Assembly: GCF_016862775.1 (NCBI RefSeq)
Contig: NZ_BONP01000010.1
Coordinates: 1 to 64,000 of the forward strand
Reading direction: 5' to 3'
Length of the DNA: 64,000 bases
DNA from: Cellulomonas phragmiteti
GTDB lineage: Bacteria; Actinomycetota; Actinomycetes; Actinomycetales; Cellulomonadaceae
Part shown: piece by piece, positions 40,932 through 49,953 of the stretch
Numbering within the stretch: the first letter of the stretch is position 1
Layout: each line of letters opens with the position of its first letter
The notes under the pieces: model-generated
Databases searched by the model: none
What the model was told of the DNA's origin: nothing
Seen by the model: only the letters and a program-made list of their open reading frames with translations
Position numbers and translations under genes: made by a program

Positions 40932-42953
40932 ATGACACCGCCGACCACCGATCTCCGCACCGGGGACGCCACCACGCGCGGCATCGCGTACGGGTGCGAC
41001 TACAACCCCGAGCAGTGGGACCGCGACGTCTGGCGCGAGGACGTCGCGCTCATGCGTGAGGCCGGGGTCGACCTGGTGGCCGTCAACATCTTCGGCTGGT
41101 CGCACGTCGAGCCGGCGCCGGGCGCGTACGACTGGTCCGGTCTCGACGAGGTCGTCGACCTGCTCCACGCCCACGGCATCCGCGTCAACCTGGGCACCGG
41201 CACGTCGTCGCCGCCGCCGTGGCTGACCACGCTGCACCCCGAGATCCTGCCCGTCGTGGCGGACGGCACCACCCGCTGGCCGGGCGGGCGCCAGGCCTGG
41301 TGCCCCAGCTCGGCCGAGTTCCGGCGCCGCGCCCTCGCGCTCGTCGAGCAGGTCGCGCAGCGCTACGGCCGGCACCCGGGCCTCGCGCTGTGGCACGTGT
41401 CCAACGAGCTCGGCTGCCACAACGCGCTGTGCTACTGCGACGAGTCCGCCGCGGCCTTCCGCGTCTGGCTCGAGCGCCGCTACGGCACGGTCGACGCGCT
41501 CAACGCCGCGTGGGGCACGGCGTTCTGGAGCCAGCGCTACACGGACTGGGACCAGGTGCTGCCGCCGCGGGCCAACCTCTCGCTCGGCAACCCCACCCAG
41601 GCCGTCGACTTCCACCGCTTCAGCTCCGACGCGCTGCTCGAGCACCACCGCGCCGAGGCCGCGGTCCTGCGCCGGCACTCCGAGGCGCCGGTGACCACCA
41701 ACTTCATGGTCACCGCGCACATCCGCAACCTCGACTACTGGTCCTGGGCCCCGCACGTCGACGTCGTCGCCAACGACCACTACCTCGACCACCGCCTGGA
41801 CGACCCGCGCTCCGAGCTGGTGTTCGCCGCCGACCTGACCCGCGGCCTGGCCGGGGGAGCGCCGTGGCTGCTCATGGAGCAGTCGACGAGCGCCGTCAAC
41901 TGGCAGCCCGTCAACCTGGCCAAGGAGCCGGGCCAGATGACCCGCAACTCCCTGACGCACGTCGCCCGCGGCGCCGACGCCGTCTGCTTCTTCCAGTGGC
42001 GCGCCTCGGCCCAGGGCTCGGAGAAGTTCCACTCAGCACTGGTGCCGCATGCCGGCACCGACACCGAGGTCTGGCGCGAGGTCGTCGCGCTCGGCGCCAC
42101 CCTCGACCGGCTCGACGAGGTCGCGGGCACGCGCGTCGTCGCCGACACGGCCCTGGTGTTCAGCTGGGAGTCGTGGTGGGCCGCCGACGGCGAGGCGCGC
42201 CCGTCCCAGGCCGTGCGGTACCTCGACCAGGTGCACGCCGCCCACCGCGCGCTGCACCAGCTGGGCGTCACCGTCGACGTGGTCGGCCCCGACGCCGACC
42301 TGTCCGGCTACCGGCTGGTGGTCGTGCCCGCGCTGCACATGGTCACCGACGCGCAGGCGGCCGCCGTCGCGGCCCACGCGGAGGCGGGCGGGCACGTGCT
42401 GGTCACCTTCAACTCCGGCATCGTCGACCAGGACGACCGCGTGCGGCTCGGCGGGTACCCCGGCGCGTTCCGCGACCTGCTGGGCGTGACGTCCGAGGAG
42501 ATCGTCCCGCTGCTGCCCGGCACGCGCGTGGCCCTCGACTCCGGCGCGCACGCCTCGCTGTGGACCGAGCGCCTGCGGACCACCGACGCGTCCGTCGTCG
42601 CGTCCTACGCCGACGGGCCGCTGGCCGGGATCCCCGCCGTCACCCGCGTCGACCGCGGCGCCGGGGCGGCGTGGTACGTCGCGACCGCGCTCGACGCCCC
42701 CGACCTGCGGGACCTCGTGCGCACGGTGGTGCGCGACGCCGGCGTGACCCCGACGGGTCCCGAGGGCGACGGCTCGGTCGAGGTCGTGCGCCGCGCCGGG
42801 GACGGCCGCAGCTACCTCTTCGTCGTCAACCACTCGCAGCAGGACCACGAGCACCCCGTCACGGGGCACGAGCTCGTCACCGACCGGCGGGCCGCCGGCC
42901 ACGTCCACGTCCCCGCCGGCACCGTGCGGGTCGTCCGGGAGGACACGCCATGA
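40932..42953 (+). CDS. Glycoside hydrolase family 42 beta-galactosidase
   Basis: A 673-residue cytosolic beta-galactosidase. YGCDYNPEQWDRDVW is the family N-terminus, the acid/base is E159 in HVSNELGCH and the nucleophile is E316 in LLMEQST. A zinc-type Cys cluster (CHNALCYCDE) follows the acid/base, a feature of many GH42 enzymes. The ATG at 40932 has AGGGAG about 4 bases upstream. It is the first gene of the operon and its ATG-overlapping stop links it to the permease genes. Related to the enzyme at 2467 but clearly distinct. Confidence 0.93.
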   Translation: MTPPTTDLRTGDATTRGIAYGCDYNPEQWDRDVWREDVALMREAGVDLVAVNIFGWSHVEPAPGAYDWSGLDEVVDLLHAHGIRVNLGTGTSSPPPWLTTLHPEILPVVADGTTRWPGGRQAWCPSSAEFRRRALALVEQVAQRYGRHPGLALWHVSNELGCHNALCYCDESAAAFRVWLERRYGTVDALNAAWGTAFWSQRYTDWDQVLPPRANLSLGNPTQAVDFHRFSSDALLEHHRAEAAVLRRHSEAPVTTNFMVTAHIRNLDYWSWAPHVDVVANDHYLDHRLDDPRSELVFAADLTRGLAGGAPWLLMEQSTSAVNWQPVNLAKEPGQMTRNSLTHVARGADAVCFFQWRASAQGSEKFHSALVPHAGTDTEVWREVVALGATLDRLDEVAGTRVVADTALVFSWESWWAADGEARPSQAVRYLDQVHAAHRALHQLGVTVDVVGPDADLSGYRLVVVPALHMVTDAQAAAVAAHAEAGGHVLVTFNSGIVDQDDRVRLGGYPGAFRDLLGVTSEEIVPLLPGTRVALDSGAHASLWTERLRTTDASVVASYADGPLAGIPAVTRVDRGAGAAWYVATALDAPDLRDLVRTVVRDAGVTPTGPEGDGSVEVVRRAGDGRSYLFVVNHSQQDHEHPVTGHELVTDRRAAGHVHVPAGTVRVVREDTP

Positions 42954-43873
42954 CGCGCACCGCGACCCCACCCCCCGCGCCGACGTTCGGCGCACGGCGA
43001 CGGCGCGTCCCCGTGCCGCACAAGCGGGCCATCGCGTTCTTCGTCCTGCCGTTCGGCACGCTCTTCGCGCTGTTCTACGCCCTGCCCGTCGGGTACGCGG
43101 TGTGGCAGTCGCTGCTCGTCGTCGAGCGCGAGGGCACGTTCGGCCCGGCTCGCGAGGTGTTCGGCGGGCTCACCCAGTACGCGCAGGTGGTCCAGAACGG
43201 GCCGTTCTGGGCGTCGGTCGGGCGCGTGCTGCTCTTCGGGGTCGTGCAGGTGCCGGTCATGCTCGCGCTCGCGCTGGTGTTCGCGCTGCTGCTGGACTCC
43301 CCGCTGCTGCGCGGCAAGCGGTTCTTCCGGCTCGCGTTCTTCGTGCCGTACGCGGTGCCGGGCGTGGTCGCGGCGATCATGTGGGGCTTCCTGTACTCGC
43401 CCCGGCTGTCGCCGTTCGCCGCCGTCACCTCGCGCGTCGACCTGCTCTCGGCCGACGTCGTCCTGTGGGCCATCGCCAACGTCGTGACCTGGGTCTACGT
43501 CGGCTACAACATGCTCATCATCTACTCCTCGCTGCTCGCGATCCCGACCGAGGTGCACGAGGCCGCACGGCTCGACGGCGCGGGGCAGGTGCGCATCGCG
43601 TGGTCCGTGAAGATCCCGCTCGTGATGCCGGCGATCGTGCTCACCACGGTGTTCTCGATCATCGGGACGCTGCAGCTGCTGGCCGAGCCCCAGGTGTTCC
43701 GGTCCTTCAGCTCGGCCGTGACCAGCACGTTCACGCCCAACCTCACCGTCTACTCGACGTCGTCGGTGCCGAACTTCCACCTGGCGGCGGCGTTCTCCGT
43801 CGTGCTCGCGGTCGCCACGTTCGTGCTCTCGTTCACGTTCCTCAAGCTGACCCAGAAGAAGGGCGTCCAGTGA
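42950..43873 (+). CDS. CUT1 sugar ABC transporter permease (MalF type)
   Basis: A 307-residue membrane protein. FFVLPFGTLFALFYALPVGY is the first helix and the EAA loop is VHEAARLDGAGQVRIAWSVK. It has about six helices and pairs with the next permease. The ATG at 42950 overlaps the GH42 stop (ATGA). It should import galacto-oligosaccharides or raffinose-type sugars, judging from the GH42 and GH36 genes of the operon. Confidence 0.9.
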   Translation: MTRTATPPPAPTFGARRRRVPVPHKRAIAFFVLPFGTLFALFYALPVGYAVWQSLLVVEREGTFGPAREVFGGLTQYAQVVQNGPFWASVGRVLLFGVVQVPVMLALALVFALLLDSPLLRGKRFFRLAFFVPYAVPGVVAAIMWGFLYSPRLSPFAAVTSRVDLLSADVVLWAIANVVTWVYVGYNMLIIYSSLLAIPTEVHEAARLDGAGQVRIAWSVKIPLVMPAIVLTTVFSIIGTLQLLAEPQVFRSFSSAVTSTFTPNLTVYSTSSVPNFHLAAAFSVVLAVATFVLSFTFLKLTQKKGVQ

Positions 43874-44766
43874 GCGCCGCCACCCGCACCCGCCCCGCTC
43901 CCGCCTCGACCCGGACCGCCGGCGGGGTGCGGGAGAGCCCCCTCTCGCGGGCCGCCGCGATGCTCGTCATGGGCGTGTTCACGCTGTACTTCCTCGTGCC
44001 GATCTGGTGGCTGCTGGTCTCGGCCACCAAGGACCGTGGGCAGTTCACCAGCACGAACCCGCTGTGGTTCGCCGACATGAACCTCGTCGAGAACGTCTCC
44101 GCGCTGCTGCGCTACGACGGCGGCATCTTCGTGCGGTGGATGGGCAACTCCGTCGCCTACACCGCCGGCGGCGCGTTCCTCGCCACCCTGCTCGCCGCGA
44201 TGTGCGGCTACGCGCTCGCCAAGTACCGGTTCCTCGGCCGCGAGGCCGTGTTCAACGTGGTCCTCGGCGGCGTCCTCGTGCCGGCCACCGCCCTGGCGCT
44301 GCCGCTGTTCCTCATCTTCAGCCAGGTGAACCTCACCAACACGTTCTGGGCCGTGTTCCTGCCCAGCCTGGTGAGCCCGTTCGGCGTGTACCTGACCCGC
44401 ATCTTCGCCGCCGCGAGCGTGCCCGACGAGCTGCTCGAGGCCGCGCGCCTCGACGGGTCGAGCGAGGTCCGCACGTTCTTCACGGTGTCCGTCCGGCTGA
44501 TGTTCCCGGCGCTCGTGACGGTGTTCCTCTTCCAGTTCGTCGCGATCTGGAACAACTTCTTCCTCCCGCTCATCATGCTCCGCGACGAGGCCGTGTTCCC
44601 CGTGACGCTGGGCCTGTACTCCTGGAACACCCAGGTGAACCAGATCCCCGAGCTGCGCGGCTACGTGCTCGTCGGGGCGCTCCTGTCGATCGTCCCGCTC
44701 ATCGTCACCTTCCTGCTCCTGCAGCGCTTCTGGCGCAACGGACTGGGTGCGGGCGCGGTGAAGTGA
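43870..44766 (+). CDS. CUT1 sugar ABC transporter permease (MalG type)
   Basis: A 298-residue membrane protein. TLYFLVPIWWLLVSATKDRG, GYALAKYRFLGRE and the EAA loop LLEAARLDGSSEVRTFFTVS are typical of MalG-type permeases. The GTG at 43870 overlaps the previous stop. With the permease at 42950 and the binding protein at 44838 it forms a complete CUT1 importer except for the ATPase. Confidence 0.9.
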   Translation: MSAATRTRPAPASTRTAGGVRESPLSRAAAMLVMGVFTLYFLVPIWWLLVSATKDRGQFTSTNPLWFADMNLVENVSALLRYDGGIFVRWMGNSVAYTAGGAFLATLLAAMCGYALAKYRFLGREAVFNVVLGGVLVPATALALPLFLIFSQVNLTNTFWAVFLPSLVSPFGVYLTRIFAAASVPDELLEAARLDGSSEVRTFFTVSVRLMFPALVTVFLFQFVAIWNNFFLPLIMLRDEAVFPVTLGLYSWNTQVNQIPELRGYVLVGALLSIVPLIVTFLLLQRFWRNGLGAGAVK

Positions 44767-44837
44767 CCCCCCGACGACCGACCCCTCCACGCCCGGCGTC
44801 CCCCCGCCGAGCAGTCCCCCCAGAGAGAAGGACCACC

Positions 44838-46175
44838 ATGCGTGTCACCACTGCCGCCGCCGGCGTCGGCACCCTCACGGCGCTCGCCCTGCTGGTCGCC
44901 GGGTGCTCGTCGTCACCCGACAGCGCTGCACCCGGCGGCGACGCCGCGGGTGCCTGCGAGCCGTCCGGAGGGGCCGTCGAGCTCACCTTCACGACCTGGA
45001 TCCCCGGCATCGAGGAGGTCGTCGACGTCTGGAACGCGGCCAACCCCGACATCCAGGTGACCGTGCAGACCGGGCCCAACGGCAACGGCGGCACGTACCA
45101 GAACTTCTTCAACCAGCTCAGGGCCGGCAACGCGCCCGACCTCGGCCAGATCGAGTACGACGCGCTGCCGAACTTCCGCGTGCAGGACGGCCTGACGGAC
45201 CTGGGGGCGTGCGAGGAGGTCATGGCCGCGCAGGACCTCTTCGTCGACTGGACCTGGGACCAGGTGAGCTTCGGCGAGGAGGGGCACGCGTACGCGGTCC
45301 CGCAGGACGCCGGCCCGATGGCGCTCTTCTACCGCCAGGACCTGTTCGAGGCGAACGGCATCCCCGTGCCCACGACGTGGGCCGAGTACGCGGCGGCCGC
45401 CGAGCAGGTCAGGGCCGCCGGCGGGTACATCACCAACTTCTCGCAGAGCGACGTCAACCAGTTCGCCGGGCTCGTCTGGCAGGCCGGGGGCACGTGGTTC
45501 GCCAACGACGGCGAGGAGTGGAGCGTCGACCTCGCCGGCCCCGAGTCCACGCAGGTGGCCGAGTACTGGCAGGACCTGGTGGACCGGGACCTCGTCTCGA
45601 GCGTCCCGCCGTGGACGAGCGAGTGGGACAACGCGTACAACACCGGTGCCGCGTGGACCTGGGTGTCCGCCGTCTGGGGGGCCAACTCGATCGCCAGCGG
45701 CGCCCCCGACACGGCCGGAGCGTGGGCCGTCGCGCCCATGCCCCAGTGGGAGGCGGGCGACGCGGTCGCCGGCAACTGGGGAGGGTCCTCGACCGCCGTG
45801 TTCCGCGGCACGGAGCACCCGTACGAGGCGGCGAAGTTCGCGCTGTGGCTCAACACGTCCGACGAGGCGCTCACGCTGCTCAACCAGGGCGCGAACCTCT
45901 ACCCGGCGACGACCGCCGGCGCCGACCTGCCGGCCCTCGCCGACGGCGTCGAGTTCTACGGCGGGCAGGCGATCTACGACGTGTTCGCCGAGGCGTCGAC
46001 CCAGGTCCCGGCCGGCTTCACGTGGGGGCCGACCATGACGCAGGTCTACGCGGACGTCTCCGACGGCTTCAAGGGTGCGGTCTCCGGGCGGGGCACCCTG
46101 CTGGAGGCGCTGGAGGCCGCGCAGGAGTCGACCGTCTCGACGCTGAGGTCGCAGTCCATCCCGGTCGCCGGGTGA
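44838..46175 (+). CDS. Sugar ABC transporter substrate-binding lipoprotein
   Basis: A 445-residue lipoprotein with lipobox LLVAGC near residue 23. ELTFTTWIPGIEEVVDVWNA and GNAPDLGQIEYDALPNF are typical of family-1 sugar-binding proteins. Mature-part tryptophans (TWDQVSF, WTWVSAVWGAN) are probable sugar-stacking residues. The ATG at 44838 has GAGAAGGA upstream. Its likely ligand is a galactoside oligosaccharide because of the flanking GH42 and GH36 genes. It is separated from the permease by 71 bases. Confidence 0.9.
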   Translation: MRVTTAAAGVGTLTALALLVAGCSSSPDSAAPGGDAAGACEPSGGAVELTFTTWIPGIEEVVDVWNAANPDIQVTVQTGPNGNGGTYQNFFNQLRAGNAPDLGQIEYDALPNFRVQDGLTDLGACEEVMAAQDLFVDWTWDQVSFGEEGHAYAVPQDAGPMALFYRQDLFEANGIPVPTTWAEYAAAAEQVRAAGGYITNFSQSDVNQFAGLVWQAGGTWFANDGEEWSVDLAGPESTQVAEYWQDLVDRDLVSSVPPWTSEWDNAYNTGAAWTWVSAVWGANSIASGAPDTAGAWAVAPMPQWEAGDAVAGNWGGSSTAVFRGTEHPYEAAKFALWLNTSDEALTLLNQGANLYPATTAGADLPALADGVEFYGGQAIYDVFAEASTQVPAGFTWGPTMTQVYADVSDGFKGAVSGRGTLLEALEAAQESTVSTLRSQSIPVAG

Positions 46176-46179
46176 CCGT

Positions 46180-48300
46180 GTGATCCTGCACCTGCGGGCC
46201 GCGGGCTCGAGCCTCGTGCTCGACGTCCCGGTGCAGGACGGCGGGGGCCTCCCCGCCGTCCTGCACTGGGGGCGCGACCTCGGCCCCCTCGACGACGACG
46301 CCCTCGCCGCGCTCGCGGCCGCCCTCGTGCCGGCCGTCCCCCCGAGCGCGGTCGACACGCCCCTGCGCCTGTCGGTGCTGCCGACCCGGGAGCAGGGCTG
46401 GACGGGCCGGCCGGGCGTCGAGGGGTTCTGGTCGGGCACCGGCGCCCCGGCGGCACCGCTCGTGCCCGTCGGCGCCGACCGGGTGGGGGAGCGTGCCGTG
46501 CGGCTGACGGCCGACGCCGGCCCGGTGCGGGTCACCACCGACCTCGAGCTGACGGAGCACGGGGTGCTGCGGGTCCGGCACGCCGCCGAGAACCGCGGCG
46601 ACGACACGTTCGTCCTCGGTGCGCTGGACGCCACGCTGCCCGTCCCGGACCGCGCCCGCGAGGTGCTCGACTTCACGGGCCTGTGGGCGCACGAGCGGCG
46701 CCCCCAGCGCACGGTGCTGGGCCACGGCGCCTGGACGCGCGAGACCCGGCACGGGCGGCCGGGGCACGACGACCCGTTCCTCGTCGTCGCCGGCACCCCC
46801 GGCTTCGGGTTCGGCACCGGGGAGGTCTGGGCGACGCACGTGGCCTGGAGCGGCGACAAGCGGCAGTGGGCCGAGCGGCAGGCGCTCGGGCGCGCCGTGC
46901 TGGGCGGCGGCGAGCTGCTCGCGCCCGGCGAGGTCCGGCTGGCGCCGGGCGAGCGGTACACGGCGCCGTGGCTCGTCGCCGCGTGGTCCGGCACCGGGCT
47001 GGACGGGCTGTCCGACCGCTTCCACCCGTGGGTGCGGTCGTGGGCGACGGGGCGGCGGCCGCGCCGCGTCGTGCTCAACACCTGGGAGGCCGTCTACTTC
47101 GACCACGACCGCGCGACGCTCGACCGGCTCGTCGACGTCGCGGCCGAGGTCGGCGTCGAGCGGTTCGTGCTCGACGACGGCTGGTTCACCGGGCGCACCG
47201 ACGCGACCCGGGCCCTCGGGGACTGGACCGTCGACGCCGACGCGTGGCCGGCGGGCCTGCACCCGCTGGTCGAGCGCGTCCACGCCCGCGGCATGGACCT
47301 CGGCCTGTGGGTCGAGCCCGAGATGGTCAGCCCCGACTCCGACCTCGCGCGCGCCCACCCCGAGTGGGTCGTCGGCGGGGGCCGCCTGCCGACGTGGCGC
47401 GACCAGTGGACGCTGGACCTCGGCCACCCGGACGCGTACGCGCACGTCCGGGACGCGCTCGTCGCGCTGCTCGAGGAGTACCCGGTCGCGTCCCTCAAGT
47501 GGGACCACAACCGGGACCTGCTGCACGGCTCCGCGCACCGCCAGACGACCGCGCTGTACCGGCTGCTGGACGAGCTGCGCGCCCGCTTCCCCGCGCTCGA
47601 GATCGAGTCGTGCGCCTCCGGCGGGGCGCGCATCGACCTCGGGATCCTCCCGCGGGTCGACCGCGTGTGGACGTCCGACACCAACGACCCGCTCGAGCGC
47701 CAGACGATCCAGCGCTGGACGGGGGTGCTCGTGCCGCCCGAGTACCTCGGGGGGCACCTCGGTGCACCGCGGGCGCACACCACGGGCCGGGTCGCGAGCA
47801 CCGCCTTCCGGTGCGCGACGGCGCTGCTCGGCAGCGCCGGCATCGAGTGGGACCTCACGCGCGCGAGCGCCGACGAGATCGTCGAGGTGCGCGCCTGGGT
47901 CGCCGACCACGTGGCGCGGCGCGGGCTCCTGCACACCGGGCGCGTGGTCCGGGTGGACGGCGCCGACCCGGCCGTCCTCGTGCACGGCGTCGTCGCGCAC
48001 GACCAGCGGGAGGCGCTGTTCGCGGTGGTCGCGCTCGCGTCGGCCGAGGCGGCGCTGCCCGCACCGGTCCGCCTCGCCGGCCTCGACCCGCAGCAGGCGT
48101 ACCGCGTCCGGACGGTCGGGGCGTCACCGCTGCAGATCCAGGCCGCGCCGCCGCCGTGGCTCGCGGCCGGCGGGACCACGCTGCCGGGCCGCGTGCTGCT
48201 CGACGTCGGGCTCGCCGCACCGCTCCTGGCCCCGCAGAACGCGCTGCTGCTCGCCGTCGAGGCCGTGGACGCGGACGACGCGGCTAGATTCACCCCATGA
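46180..48300 (+). CDS. Glycoside hydrolase family 36 alpha-galactosidase
   Basis: A 706-residue cytosolic enzyme of normal GH36 length that removes alpha-1,6-galactose from raffinose-type sugars or galactomannan fragments. The nucleophile is D442 in SLKWDHNRDL and the acid/base is D500 in VWTSDTNDPLERQ. ERFVLDDGWFTGRTD and ESCASGGARIDLG are further family motifs. The GTG at 46180 is 4 bases after the binding-protein stop. The ATG of the LacI gene overlaps its stop by 4 bases. Confidence 0.93.
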   Translation: MILHLRAAGSSLVLDVPVQDGGGLPAVLHWGRDLGPLDDDALAALAAALVPAVPPSAVDTPLRLSVLPTREQGWTGRPGVEGFWSGTGAPAAPLVPVGADRVGERAVRLTADAGPVRVTTDLELTEHGVLRVRHAAENRGDDTFVLGALDATLPVPDRAREVLDFTGLWAHERRPQRTVLGHGAWTRETRHGRPGHDDPFLVVAGTPGFGFGTGEVWATHVAWSGDKRQWAERQALGRAVLGGGELLAPGEVRLAPGERYTAPWLVAAWSGTGLDGLSDRFHPWVRSWATGRRPRRVVLNTWEAVYFDHDRATLDRLVDVAAEVGVERFVLDDGWFTGRTDATRALGDWTVDADAWPAGLHPLVERVHARGMDLGLWVEPEMVSPDSDLARAHPEWVVGGGRLPTWRDQWTLDLGHPDAYAHVRDALVALLEEYPVASLKWDHNRDLLHGSAHRQTTALYRLLDELRARFPALEIESCASGGARIDLGILPRVDRVWTSDTNDPLERQTIQRWTGVLVPPEYLGGHLGAPRAHTTGRVASTAFRCATALLGSAGIEWDLTRASADEIVEVRAWVADHVARRGLLHTGRVVRVDGADPAVLVHGVVAHDQREALFAVVALASAEAALPAPVRLAGLDPQQAYRVRTVGASPLQIQAAPPPWLAAGGTTLPGRVLLDVGLAAPLLAPQNALLLAVEAVDADDAARFTP

Positions 48301-49313
48301 CTCCTCCGGGCCGGCGACGTGCCACGATCCACGACGTCGCCGCCGAGGCCGGTGTCTCGCGCGGCACCGTGTCCCGCCTGCTCAACGGCACGTCGTACGT
48401 CTCCTCGGAGGCGCGCGAGGCGATCGAGCGGGCCATCGCCAAGGTCGGGTACGTGCAGAACACGGCGGCCCGCAACCTCGTGACGCAGCGCTCGCGGGCC
48501 GTCGGGTTCGTGGTCCACGAGCCGCACGAGCTGTTCCTCGACGACCCGAACATCGGGGCGATCCTGCTGGGCGCCAACGAGGTCGTCTCCGAGGCGGACT
48601 TCCAGCTCGTCGTGCTCGTGCTCGACTCCGAGCGCGACAGCCAGCGCGTCGCCGACTACCTGCGCGGCGGGTTCGTCGACGGGGCCGTCCTGGTGTCCGC
48701 GCGCCAGCACGACACGATCGCGGGCGCGGTCGAGCGGCTCGGCCTGCCCGCCGTGTTCATCGGGCACCCGCCCGGCCACCCGGCGATCCCGTACGTCGGC
48801 ATCGACAACCGCTCGGCGGCCTGCGCCGTGACACGGCGGCTGCTCGACACCGGGCGGCGCACCGTCGCGATGGTCGCCAGCGCGCTCGACCGGGACTCGG
48901 GTGCCGACCGCCTCGCGGGGTTCCGCGACGCGCTCGGCGAGCGCTTCGACCCGCGGCTCGTCGTCGACCACCCCCTGTACTCGTACGCCAGCGGCCTCGA
49001 GGGCGCGCGCGAGCTGCTGCGCCGCGAGCCCGGCATCGACGGCATCGTCGCGGCGTCGGACGCCGTCGCCGCGGGGGTGCTGGAGGCGCTGCGGCAGGCC
49101 GGGCGCGCGGTGCCCGACGACGTCGGCGTGGTCGGCTTCGACGACAGCGCCTGGGCGCTGCGCTGCGTGCCCGCCCTGTCGACGGTGCGCCAGCCCGCGC
49201 GCCTCATGGGCCGGCGCGCCGCCGAGATGGTGCTGGCGCAGGTGCAGGGGGCCGAGACCCGGCCCGGCGGGACCCTGCTCGACACCGAGGTGGTGTGGCG
49301 CGCGTCCGCCTGA
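48297..49313 (+). CDS. LacI-family regulator of the galactoside operon
   Basis: A 338-residue protein. The HTH ATIHDVAAEAGVSRGTVSRL is at residues 9-28, with YVQNTAARNLVTQRSRAVGF as hinge and start of the ligand core, ending VGFDDSAWALRCVPALSTVR. The ATG at 48297 overlaps the GH36 stop, so it is the last gene of the operon and likely autoregulated through the operators at 40825 and 40871. It may also act at 2340 before the other GH42 gene. Confidence 0.9.
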   Translation: MTPPGRRRATIHDVAAEAGVSRGTVSRLLNGTSYVSSEAREAIERAIAKVGYVQNTAARNLVTQRSRAVGFVVHEPHELFLDDPNIGAILLGANEVVSEADFQLVVLVLDSERDSQRVADYLRGGFVDGAVLVSARQHDTIAGAVERLGLPAVFIGHPPGHPAIPYVGIDNRSAACAVTRRLLDTGRRTVAMVASALDRDSGADRLAGFRDALGERFDPRLVVDHPLYSYASGLEGARELLRREPGIDGIVAASDAVAAGVLEALRQAGRAVPDDVGVVGFDDSAWALRCVPALSTVRQPARLMGRRAAEMVLAQVQGAETRPGGTLLDTEVVWRASA

Positions 49314-49453
49314 CGCCCGCGCTGCGGAAGTTCGCCCGCATGGCGGAACGGACATGTCGGACGCGGTGGCTAGGCTCTGCGGGCGGGTCGAGCACGGTGC
49401 CAGCGGGGCGCCGGGCCGCCAGGGCCCGCGACACGCACCCGACCGGGGAGATC

Positions 49454-49951
49454 ATGGGCTTCTTCACCAAGGACACGTCCGGACCGACGACGCCGGCACC
49501 GCCGGCGCTCGGCCCGCTCAGCCGCGACCGCGTCACCGCCGCGCTCGACAGCCGCGACATGCGGTACGGCATCGACGACGACGGCGACGTCGGCGGGTAC
49601 TGGGACGGTCACCTCTTCTACTTCTTCCTCATGGGCCAGCACGAGGAGTACCTGCAGGTGCGCGGCCGCTGGAACCGCAAGGTCGGCGTCGACCAGCTCC
49701 CGGCGGTCCTGGAGATCGTCAACGAGTGGAACGCGTCGCACCTGTGGCCCAAGGGGTACGTGCGCGCGGAGGACGACGTCGTGGGCGTGTACGCCGAGCA
49801 CACCGTCGACTACGAGCACGGCGTGGCCGACGAGCAGGTCGACCTGCAGCTCGCGTGCGGCATCTCCACCGGTCTGCAGCTCTTCGAGCACCTCGACGAG
49901 GCGTACCCGGAGCAGGCCGCCGCCGCGAAGGCGGAGCAGGAGCAGGACTGA
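49454..49951 (+). CDS. YbjN-domain protein
   Basis: A 165-residue soluble protein. LSRDRVTAALDSRDMRYGID and LPAVLEIVNEWNASHLWPKG show the YbjN fold, which resembles bacterial secretion chaperones, and the C-terminal tail is Glu/Ala-rich. The ATG at 49454 has GGGGAG upstream. It stops 2 bases before the GTG of the Hsp90-like gene, so the two are almost certainly in one operon. Function is not known; a chaperone-adapter role is an inference from context. Confidence 0.85.
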   Translation: MGFFTKDTSGPTTPAPPALGPLSRDRVTAALDSRDMRYGIDDDGDVGGYWDGHLFYFFLMGQHEEYLQVRGRWNRKVGVDQLPAVLEIVNEWNASHLWPKGYVRAEDDVVGVYAEHTVDYEHGVADEQVDLQLACGISTGLQLFEHLDEAYPEQAAAAKAEQEQD

Positions 49952-49953
49952 AC

